From: Acidilobaceae archaeon
GTDB lineage: Archaea; Thermoproteota; Thermoprotei_A; Sulfolobales; Acidilobaceae
Direction of reading: 5' to 3'
Assembly (NCBI GenBank): GCA_026985435.1
Contig: JALSQL010000033.1
Location: 1 to 15,228, forward strand
DNA length: 15,228 nt
The stretch's first letter is position 1, and every line of letters begins with the position of its first letter. Below the pieces are notes generated by a model. It was given only the letters and a program-made list of their open reading frames with translations. It was not told where the DNA came from and did no database searches. The translations under genes were made by a program, and so were the position numbers. Below, in pieces: positions 1 through 5,437 of this stretch.

Positions 1-403
1 GCCTCGCCACTCCCTCCAGCCTGTTATAGTAAGCCTGGGCCACGGCGGTGTTGATCTTGTGGCTCCCCGTCGGCAGCACACCCTCATACTTATAGTAGAT
101 CCTAGCCGGCGTCCCCAGGGCCTCCTCGAGCCTCCTAGCCCTAAACAGCGGCGTCGGCCTGCCGAGGCTGGCGTAGAGCCTCCTCAGCTCCGCCGGTATC
201 TCGATGTACCTCTCCCTACTGGCCTCCTGCTCGATCAGGGCCCGGGGGAAGATGGGCTCCAGGTCCCGGGGCCCCACCGGCTCCCCGCTCGGCTTCAGTG
301 CGGGCGGGAGGGGCTCCGGGAGGTCGGGGACGATGTTGTACCAGTAGGAGGGGATCAACCCCTCATCCTGGGGGGCCCTAAGGCCCCCTAGCGCCATTGG
401 CAT
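1..403 (-). CDS. trpB2: TrpB2-type tryptophan synthase beta chain (N-terminal part, runs off left edge)
   Basis: PLP enzyme that condenses indole with serine to make tryptophan. The minus-strand frame from ATG 403 gives about 134 residues before the window edge. It reads YNIVPDLPEPLPPALKP near the N terminus, then a GRPTPLFRARRLEEAL block and a YKYEGVLPTGSHKIN block. The last is the PLP-lysine region; the lysine of SHKIN is the Schiff-base residue. The extended N terminus and the PDLPEP motif point to the TrpB2 subfamily rather than TrpB1, as is common in archaea, where TrpB2 often has no adjacent trpA. An in-frame ATG at 397 is an alternative start. A G-rich stretch (GGGGTG) precedes ATG 403 at Shine-Dalgarno distance. 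The rest of the gene and any trp operon lie outside the window. Family assignment is firm; subfamily is slightly less so. Confidence 0.93.
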   Translation of the reverse strand, partial: MPMALGGLRAPQDEGLIPSYWYNIVPDLPEPLPPALKPSGEPVGPRDLEPIFPRALIEQEASRERYIEIPAELRRLYASLGRPTPLFRARRLEEALGTPARIYYKYEGVLPTGSHKINTAVAQAYYNRLEGVAR

Positions 404-445
404 TGGCGCACCCCTATCACCGGGCCACCCGCCGCCCACCAGGCC

Positions 446-460
446 AGCTAATAAACCTTA
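446..460. promoter_or_regulatory. Probable TATA region between trpB2 and the MntA/HepT pair
   Basis: The only AT-rich stretch in the 404-571 intergenic region is AGCTAATAAACCTTA. Read on the minus strand it gives a TTTATTAG-type TATA box about 45-55 nt upstream of the trpB2 start. Read on the plus strand it lies about 25-35 nt before ATG 484, the usual spacing for a leaderless archaeal transcript. Direction cannot be settled from sequence, and it may serve both sides. Confidence 0.4.
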
Positions 461-483
461 CGCCCTACAATTAACATAGAAAG

Positions 484-588
484 ATGCTCCTAGACCGCCT
501 CTACCAGGCGGTGGGCGTGGTAAAAGGGCCTCTGAGTGTATCCGAAGCCCTGGGGGCCACGGTGGGTCGGCATGCATGGGAGGCTTAG
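484..588 (+). CDS. Possible 34-residue leader ORF upstream of the toxin-antitoxin pair
   Basis: ATG 484 opens a short frame of 34 codons ending at TAG 586-588, overlapping the start of the nucleotidyltransferase gene by 17 nt in another frame. It begins MLLDRLYQAVGVVKGPLSV. It lies at leaderless distance from the AT-rich TATA-like stretch at 446-460, so it would be the first thing translated on the toxin-antitoxin transcript. I recognise no family. It could be a leader peptide, the N-terminal remnant of an older gene, or chance. The evidence is position only, so this is a low-confidence call. Confidence 0.22.
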   Translation: MLLDRLYQAVGVVKGPLSVSEALGATVGRHAWEA

Positions 589-994
589 GGCGGGGTGGGT
601 GCTGGCGAGGCTCGCGTTGCTCGATTGGCGCGGCGCTGGTGTGGAGTGGGCGGTCCTCCACGGCAGCCTGGCCAGGCGGGGCGTCGGCCGGGACGTGGAC
701 CTGCTTGTATACACGCCCAGGGGGCCCCGGGGGGTTCTGGAGGTTGCCCTCCGGGTGTCTGACGTCCTCGGGGTCGACCCGGGCCTCGTGGACGTTACCG
801 AGGCTAGGGAGGCGCCATGCGCCCTGGTGAGGGAGGCGTGGAGGTGGGGTGTCGTGGTCTACGAGTCCAGGCCCGGGGTGGCGCGGGGGTGGCTCCTCGC
901 CCGGGTCGAGGTGTGCCACGACTACGAGGTGTCGAGGAGGAGGCTCGGGGTGGTGGAGGAGGCCGCGAGGACCGCTAGGAGGAGGTGGGGGTAG
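572..994 (+). CDS. MntA-like minimal nucleotidyltransferase (antitoxin of MntA/HepT pair)
   Basis: Small polymerase-beta-fold nucleotidyltransferase of 140 residues. The HGSLARRGVGRDVDLLVY block (residues 30-47) holds the GS motif (31-32) and two metal-binding aspartates (D41, D43). D74 in GLVDVTEA is the likely third catalytic aspartate, and the VREAWRWGVVVYES segment matches the end of the MNT fold. In characterised type VII systems MntA neutralises the HEPN toxin by AMPylating a tyrosine next to its active site. ATG 572 is chosen because GGTGGG precedes it at normal spacing; a GTG at 536 would add 12 residues unlike the family. The stop overlaps the GTG start of the HEPN gene. Oddity: only 8 residues separate GS from DxD, where 9-10 is usual. 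Two cysteines are present. Function is inferred from the family and the gene pair. Confidence 0.85.
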   Translation: MHGRLRAGWVLARLALLDWRGAGVEWAVLHGSLARRGVGRDVDLLVYTPRGPRGVLEVALRVSDVLGVDPGLVDVTEAREAPCALVREAWRWGVVVYESRPGVARGWLLARVEVCHDYEVSRRRLGVVEEAARTARRRWG

Positions 995-1407
995 TGGGTG
1001 TGCTATCGAGGCTCGAGAGCCTCGCCGCCGAGATGACCGCGAGGCTGGACGAGCTATCCAAGAGGGGCCTGAGGGGCTGGGTCGAGGAGATGGCTGCTCT
1101 CCACGCCCTCCAGCTCCAGGCCCAGGCGCTCCTGGACATGCTGCTCAGGCTGGCTGCAGAGCTCGGCTACGCCCCGGAGTCGCCCGGGGAGGCTGCTAGG
1201 GTGCTCAGGGCGGAGGGCCTGATAGGCGATGAGGAGTACCTGTTCATAAGGAGGCTTATAGGGTTTAGGAACATTGTAGTCCACGCGTACGCGGACGTCA
1301 ACATGGGCCTCGTCCGGGGAATCCTGGAGAGGGGCGAGTACCGGAAGGTGGCCCTCCTGGCCGCCAGGCTCCTGGAAGAAGCGCACAGGCGGGGCCTAGA
1401 CCCCTAA
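994..1407 (+). CDS. HepT-like HEPN (DUF86-type) toxin
   Basis: All-helical HEPN protein of 137 residues. The signature RNIVVHAY (R92, H97, Y99) is an exact RX4HXY motif: arginine and histidine form the RNase active site, and the tyrosine is the residue modified by MntA in characterised pairs. The long amphipathic helix before it (EMAALHALQLQAQALLDML) and the LIGDEEYLFIRRLIGFRN segment are typical of DUF86/HepT. GTG 994 overlaps the antitoxin stop (TAGTG) and follows AGGAGGAGGTG at good spacing. GTG 985 would put the start inside that ribosome-binding site, and GTG 1000 is a third option. The protein has no cysteine. It probably cleaves RNA or tRNA when not AMPylated; the target is unknown. 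It sits 0.9 kb upstream of the Cmr operon with a transporter gene between, so a functional link to CRISPR is not shown. Confidence 0.88.
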   Translation: MGVLSRLESLAAEMTARLDELSKRGLRGWVEEMAALHALQLQAQALLDMLLRLAAELGYAPESPGEAARVLRAEGLIGDEEYLFIRRLIGFRNIVVHAYADVNMGLVRGILERGEYRKVALLAARLLEEAHRRGLDP

Positions 1408-1428
1408 GGCTGCAGGCCCCCCGGGCCA

Positions 1429-1440
1429 CACGCTTTTAGG
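1429..1440 (+). promoter_or_regulatory. Weak TATA-like box before the transporter gene
   Basis: CGCTTTTAGGGG is the most TATA-like stretch in the short gap between the HEPN stop (1407) and the transporter start. It would place transcription start near 1458-1462, giving a short leader before ATG 1475. The match is weak, and read-through from the toxin-antitoxin pair is equally possible. Confidence 0.3.
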
Positions 1441-1474
1441 GGAAGCCGGCCGGGTGCACCACTTCAGGGTGGGT

Positions 1475-2260
1475 ATGATGGCCGCCGGAGGCGAGGAACC
1501 CCTCGGGAGGCCTGCCTTGTGGTACTCGGCGCTGGTGGCGTGGTTCGCCGCCAGCCTGACGGCGAGCCAGTTCCTGGCGGCTAAGGTGTCCCTCGTGAGG
1601 CTCGGCGGGGTGGAGGTCGCCTTCCCGGCGGCGGTGCTCGCCTACGCCCTCACCTTCACGGCCACCGACGTGATAGACGAGGTGTGGGGTAGGAGGGCGG
1701 CGCAGCACGCCGTGCTGGTGGGCTTCGCGAGCCAGCTGCTCGTCCTCGCCTACGCCTGGTTCGCCCTCAGGCTCCCCTACGCCCCCTTCAGCCCCGCTGG
1801 GCCGGGGGAGTATGAGAGGGTCGTGGCGACGGGCGGGGGTATAATAGCTGCGAGCCTCGCCGCCTACACTGTGAGCCAGACCCACGACGTCTGGGCCTTC
1901 TGGAAGTGGAGGCAGCTCACCGGGGGGAGGTGGCTCTGGCTGAGGAACAACGCCTCCACCCTCGCCAGCCAGCTCCTGGACACCGTCATATTCATAAGCC
2001 TCGCCTTCCACTTCATCCCAGCCCTGACCGGCAGCGGGGAGCCCCTCCCCTGGCCGGCGGTGGCTAGCCTCGTGGCGGGCCAGTACCTGGTGAAGGCCCT
2101 GATAGCCCTCGCCGACACGCCCCTAGTCTACGCCCTCGTATACCTGGTCAGGGCTAGTGTGAGCCCGCAGAGATCCCAGGCGGCCCTACCGGCCGGGGCG
2201 ATAGGGCGCAGCATAGTCGAGGGTGGAGGGCTAGTCGATACACCGGGGCACCGCCCTTAG
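1475..2260 (+). CDS. YhhQ/VUT-family queuosine-precursor transporter
   Basis: Integral membrane protein of 261 residues, matching the YhhQ (VUT, PF02592-type) family that imports queuine or preQ0-like 7-deazaguanine precursors. In archaea this would feed archaeosine synthesis in tRNA. About six hydrophobic segments are visible near residues 15-37, 47-66, 78-97, 119-135, 162-182 and 195-230. Family hallmarks are the LTFTATDVIDEVWGRRAAQ loop after the second helix, the WKWRQLTGGRWLWLRNN loop, and the LASQLLDTVIFISLAF helix. About 30 hydrophilic residues after the last helix exceed the usual end. ATG 1475 (or 1478) follows GGGTGGG closely; GTG 1454 would add seven residues. There are no cysteines. 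It appears to be a stand-alone gene between the toxin-antitoxin pair and the Cmr operon. Confidence 0.88.
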   Translation: MMAAGGEEPLGRPALWYSALVAWFAASLTASQFLAAKVSLVRLGGVEVAFPAAVLAYALTFTATDVIDEVWGRRAAQHAVLVGFASQLLVLAYAWFALRLPYAPFSPAGPGEYERVVATGGGIIAASLAAYTVSQTHDVWAFWKWRQLTGGRWLWLRNNASTLASQLLDTVIFISLAFHFIPALTGSGEPLPWPAVASLVAGQYLVKALIALADTPLVYALVYLVRASVSPQRSQAALPAGAIGRSIVEGGGLVDTPGHRP

Positions 2261-2295
2261 TGGCCCCGCCGGGCCAGCCCGCCCTGGTGGGGGCG

Positions 2296-2309
2296 GCGAA
2301 AATATTTAA
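2296..2309 (+). promoter_or_regulatory. Promoter (BRE/TATA) of the cmr4-5-6-2-3 operon
   Basis: GCGAAAATATTTAA, followed by TAG, is a strong archaeal BRE-plus-TATA match and the only AT-rich island in the 2261-2347 gap. Transcription start is expected about 25 nt downstream, near 2330. That leaves a leader of about 17 nt carrying GGTG (2336-2339) before the TTG start of cmr4. No other clear promoter is visible before cmr3 ends, so one transcript probably serves all five genes. Confidence 0.75.
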
Positions 2310-2347
2310 TAGAGAGATCTATGGGTTGACACTATGGTGCCACCTCT

Positions 2348-3598
2348 TTGGCGCAGAAGGACCCCCAGGGTGGCAGGACTTTCCGGCTGGTGCCCGCGCT
2401 CGCCTCGGCTATTACGCCCCTACACCCGGGTGCGGGCAGATCACCGGGAGTAGTCGATCTCCCCGTCGTTAGGGACCCGCTGGGCTTCCCTTACCTGCCC
2501 GGAAGCGAGGTCAAGGGGGCCCTCAAGACCCTGCTCTTCCACAAGCGCGGCTGCATAGTGGAGAGAGGCCAGGATAACCCCTGCAGCGGGGGCGAGAAAA
2601 AACGTAGCGACAGTAGCGGTGGTGGGGACTGCGCTAGAATATGCTGCCTGCTGGGTGGCGAGAAGGGCGAGGGGGTGGAGGGGGCCAGCGCCCTGAGTGT
2701 TCAGGACTTCTACCCGGTCATGGTGCCAGCGTCTAGCATAAGGCATGGCTACGCCCTCGTAACATCGCCGCTACTCCTGAGGAGAGCCCTGACATACCTG
2801 AAGGCGGCATCGGGGCAGGGGGCGGCTAAGGACGGCTTCGTCGGCCGGCTAATCTGGCTAATCCATGAGCTGCTATCGAAATCTAGGGGCCTCGAAGCCG
2901 CTAATGTACAGGCTATACAGCTGGCCCTTGATGTTGGAGGAAACGGTTCCGGCGGCGAAGGCGGGGGCCAGCAGCAGGGCCAGGGGGAGAACCAGGGGGA
3001 GAGCCTGGACATACTGGCAGGTATTTCCATAAAGTATATAGAAGATAAAATACTTATTGATAACGAAATGTGTATGAAACTCGCTAGTGTGCTGGGTGGT
3101 CTTAACCCGCTCTACTTCCCAGAGGGAGACGAGGGTGGAGGGGGCGGCCAAGACGGCCAGGATGGCGGAGGTGATTGTGGGAAGCTAGCGGATTTGCCGC
3201 GCGTCTATATCGTAGGCGATCCTATCGCCAAACTCGTATTCGAGAAGTCGCTCATTAGGTATACCCGCATCGCGCTCAAACGCTCAACTAAGACGGTGGT
3301 TGAGGGGGCACTTTGGACCGAGGAGTATATCCCCTGGGGCACACTTTTTATCGGAGCATTCCTGGAGACCCTATGGCGTAACAGGTACTGCCGGAAGGCC
3401 AGGAAGGAAGGCTCGGGAGCTGGCAGTGGGTTTGATCCAACTCGCGAGCTCAGGGATCTGCTCGCCGCTGAAGGGGAGGATGACTTTTTCTTCTCGCTGG
3501 CTGTCGGAGGGAAGGAGAGTATAGGGAAGGGGCTCGTCAACATCTATGTCCTCGCCAGTAAGAATTCCCAGGAGGGGGCCAGCAATGGAGGTAGCTAG
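2348..3598 (+). CDS. cmr4: Cmr4, backbone RAMP and target-RNA nuclease of type III-B complex
   Basis: Cmr4 polymerises along the crRNA and cuts target RNA every six nucleotides. The N terminus reads AITPLHPGAG, then GVVDLPVVRD and FPYLPGSEVKGALK (residues 21-60). D37 aligns with the catalytic aspartate D26 of Pyrococcus furiosus Cmr4, so slicing should be intact. ALSVQDFYPVMVPASS and HGYALVTSPLLLRR (115-146) and the C-terminal GGKESIGKGLVNIYV (388-402) also fit the family. At 416 residues it is about 120 longer than usual. The extra parts are a Cys-rich loop (C69, C79, C95, C99, C100), a Gly/Gln-rich stretch (197-219) running into an AT-rich segment, and an acidic Gly-rich loop (259-276) between C242 and C277. 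TTG 2348 is the only in-frame start that keeps the first beta strand; an in-frame TGA lies at 2327. The gene overlaps cmr5 by 14 nt. Confidence 0.95.
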   Translation: MAQKDPQGGRTFRLVPALASAITPLHPGAGRSPGVVDLPVVRDPLGFPYLPGSEVKGALKTLLFHKRGCIVERGQDNPCSGGEKKRSDSSGGGDCARICCLLGGEKGEGVEGASALSVQDFYPVMVPASSIRHGYALVTSPLLLRRALTYLKAASGQGAAKDGFVGRLIWLIHELLSKSRGLEAANVQAIQLALDVGGNGSGGEGGGQQQGQGENQGESLDILAGISIKYIEDKILIDNEMCMKLASVLGGLNPLYFPEGDEGGGGGQDGQDGGGDCGKLADLPRVYIVGDPIAKLVFEKSLIRYTRIALKRSTKTVVEGALWTEEYIPWGTLFIGAFLETLWRNRYCRKARKEGSGAGSGFDPTRELRDLLAAEGEDDFFFSLAVGGKESIGKGLVNIYVLASKNSQEGASNGGS

Positions 3599-4388
3599 GT
3601 GGGACTCGGAGAAAACCAAGCCCTTCCTCAACCCCGAGCTGGCTGCGAACCTCACGGTTGAAACCCTAGATAGGCTCGTAGCACTCGTAAGGAAGAGTCT
3701 CTACCTGTACAAATACAGCAGCAATTGTGATATTAGAGAATTAGTTAAGAGTAAGAGGCAGTGTGACATAGATCGGGTTGGACACGAGCTGGGATCCCCA
3801 ATCGCCAGGAGGGCCAGGGAGCTCCCGGCGCTGGCCGCCTCCTACGGGCTGTTCCCAGCCCTCTCGTTCTACCTCAGCAAGGCGGCCGAAGCCAAGCGGG
3901 TCATAGAGGCCCTCGAGCCCCAGCTACGCGCTGTGCTGGAGGGTCATACAAAGCCTGTTGACGCTGCCAATAAAATAATAAGACTGCTCTGCGGTGGCAC
4001 CGAATGCATCAATAGTGAACCATGCGCCGCTATATGCGGCCTTAACAAGAAAAGGAATCTTCTGTGGACAGGGTTTCTACTAGGGGATCTTATAGGCGAG
4101 GGGACGGGCTACGCTACATTGTCAGCTGTGGTGCTGGCCTACGTAGACGCCTACGCGAGATACCTGGGGCTACCAGTGGGGGAACCCCAGGGGGGCAGCG
4201 GGGATGGCAGCTCCCCGGGGGGCTCGAGTGGCGAGGAGCCGGGCGAGAATGTGCTAGTAAATCTCCTAAAGCTTATCCAGGAGATCCTGGGCGAGGCAGA
4301 CGTGGATATTATAATAGAGAAGGCCGCCCTCGACTACCTGATGAGCTTCAAGATGCTTGCCCAGGCGGTCTTCTCTAGGGGGGACTAG
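3585..4388 (+). CDS. cmr5: Cmr5, small helical subunit of type III-B complex (enlarged)
   Basis: Cmr5 is the small alpha-helical subunit that forms the inner filament facing the target RNA. Family-like parts are ARRARELPALAASYGLFPALSFYLSK (residues 74-99), the GYATLSAVVLAYVDAYARYLG helix (175-195) and a C-terminal ALDYLMSFKMLAQAVF helix (248-263). Cmr5 is normally about 120-170 residues; this one is 267. The excess is an AT-rich charged segment bracketed by C48 and C60, a four-cysteine loop (C136, C141, C147, C151) and a Gly/Ser linker (202-220). ATG 3585 is chosen because GGAGGGGG precedes it at about 8 nt; ATG 3546 would lie further inside cmr4. The start overlaps the cmr4 stop by 14 nt, and cmr6 begins 2 nt after the stop. 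Identity rests on helical pattern and context, which is weaker than for the other subunits. Confidence 0.85.
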   Translation: MEVARWDSEKTKPFLNPELAANLTVETLDRLVALVRKSLYLYKYSSNCDIRELVKSKRQCDIDRVGHELGSPIARRARELPALAASYGLFPALSFYLSKAAEAKRVIEALEPQLRAVLEGHTKPVDAANKIIRLLCGGTECINSEPCAAICGLNKKRNLLWTGFLLGDLIGEGTGYATLSAVVLAYVDAYARYLGLPVGEPQGGSGDGSSPGGSSGEEPGENVLVNLLKLIQEILGEADVDIIIEKAALDYLMSFKMLAQAVFSRGD

Positions 4389-4390
4389 CC

Positions 4391-5437
4391 TTGCCTCGCG
4401 AGCGGGATAACCAGCTGGCCCAGGTGGTAAAAGACATTATAAATAGCATAGGAGAGGAGATTAATCGGATTATTGGGGAGAGTCCCAGAAACTTCTATAC
4501 ATGGCTGTCTTTCCATTCGATACCCGCCATGCTCTCGGCTGCCATGGAAACCGCCAAGGATAACGTCAAGTACAAGGATGAATACAAGAACATTATCCTA
4601 GCCGACGTCCTTGGAAGGCTGGATGATATTGGTGACTGGGGCGAGCGGTACAGGCGCGCGAGGAGGCTCGTCTGCGAGGCGTGCAGGGCCCTCGAGAGGT
4701 CTAGTATGCGTGTACTCTACGCGGAGTTCACCTTTAAGAGCAAGGCGCTAGTGGGGGTGAGCAGCGGTTTAGGGGCCCACGTCTTCGAGGTCGGCATCTC
4801 CTGGGATCCAATACTTGACCTACCCGTGGTTAGAGGGTCGGCTATCAAGGGCGCCGTCTCAGGGGCTATCGAGGCGGGCCTGGCCGAGGCGCTGGGGCTT
4901 GGCGAGGCGCTAAAGAAGGAGCGCTGGGCGTCTCAGTTGAGGCAGGAGCTCGCGCGCGCCAGCAAAGAGGGGCAGGCCGCTCTAGCGCTCTTCGGCTCCG
5001 CGGGCGCCAATGGCTCTATCGGCGCTATCCACTTCCTCGACGCCCCAATCATTAGGGATGACGGACGCCCACCAGTAGAGGCGGACGTGATAACCCCCCA
5101 CTACTATGAGGGCGGCCGTCCAGTGGAGAGGGAGCTGGACGCCAGGCCGAAGCCGATTGCCCACCTATCGATACCTGAGGGGTCGACCATCCTGATGCTA
5201 GCCGCCGTCCCGAGTCGGCGCCTGGACGAGGCGATAGACGCCATGGTCACCCTCGCTCGTAGCCTAGGCGCCCAAGTGGAGTACGACTACGATCTAGGCT
5301 CCGCCTTCAAGGCTGTAGCCATCAATGCTCTCATGCTGGCTGGTGTGGGCGCGCGTACAGGCAAGGGCTACGGTTCCCTAGAATTGGATGAACAAACCTA
5401 CAAGACCAGCTGCAAGGGGGTGTGCAAGCGTGGGTAG
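4391..5437 (+). CDS. cmr6: Cmr6, head-end RAMP subunit of type III-B complex
   Basis: RAMP protein that caps the backbone filament near the crRNA 3' end. The RAMP core starts about residue 106: GVSSGLGAHVFEVGISWDP, then LPVVRGSAIKGAVSGAIEAG (144-163, the GSxxKG helix), LFGSAGANGSIGAIHFLDAP (200-219), ADVITPHYY (231-239), the ARPKPIAHLSIPEGS segment, and VGARTGKGYGSLE near the end. These follow the Cmr6 order closely. The first 105 residues form a helical extension. CEAC at 95-98 and CKGVC at 341-345 are two short-spaced cysteine pairs that could bind zinc together. TTG 4391 follows AGGGGGGAC at 6 nt spacing and lies 2 nt after the cmr5 stop. cmr2 starts inside the last codons (8-nt overlap with GTG 5430). 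Confidence 0.93.
   Translation: MPRERDNQLAQVVKDIINSIGEEINRIIGESPRNFYTWLSFHSIPAMLSAAMETAKDNVKYKDEYKNIILADVLGRLDDIGDWGERYRRARRLVCEACRALERSSMRVLYAEFTFKSKALVGVSSGLGAHVFEVGISWDPILDLPVVRGSAIKGAVSGAIEAGLAEALGLGEALKKERWASQLRQELARASKEGQAALALFGSAGANGSIGAIHFLDAPIIRDDGRPPVEADVITPHYYEGGRPVERELDARPKPIAHLSIPEGSTILMLAAVPSRRLDEAIDAMVTLARSLGAQVEYDYDLGSAFKAVAINALMLAGVGARTGKGYGSLELDEQTYKTSCKGVCKRG

Noticed and set aside
59..391. Plus-strand 110-codon open frame at the left edge
   Set aside because: It lies antisense to trpB2, whose protein matches its family throughout. The plus-strand product is Pro/Arg-rich and looks like a GC-rich shadow.
458..919. Long minus-strand open frames opposite the nucleotidyltransferase gene
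   Set aside because: The translation is Pro/His/Arg-rich with no domain-like pattern, while the plus strand gives a recognisable MNT fold with catalytic residues.
1436..2011. 191-codon minus-strand frame opposite the transporter
   Set aside because: Low-complexity Gly/Glu/Arg product; the plus strand encodes a clear membrane protein family.
2334..2453. ATG 2334 as an alternative cmr4 start
   Set aside because: It is in the wrong frame and stops after about 40 codons. The cmr4 frame has an in-frame stop at 2327 and only TTG 2348 preserves the first strand.
2260..2472. 70-codon plus-strand frame starting at the transporter stop
   Set aside because: It overlaps the start of cmr4 in another frame and spans the promoter. 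No ribosome-binding site or family pattern.
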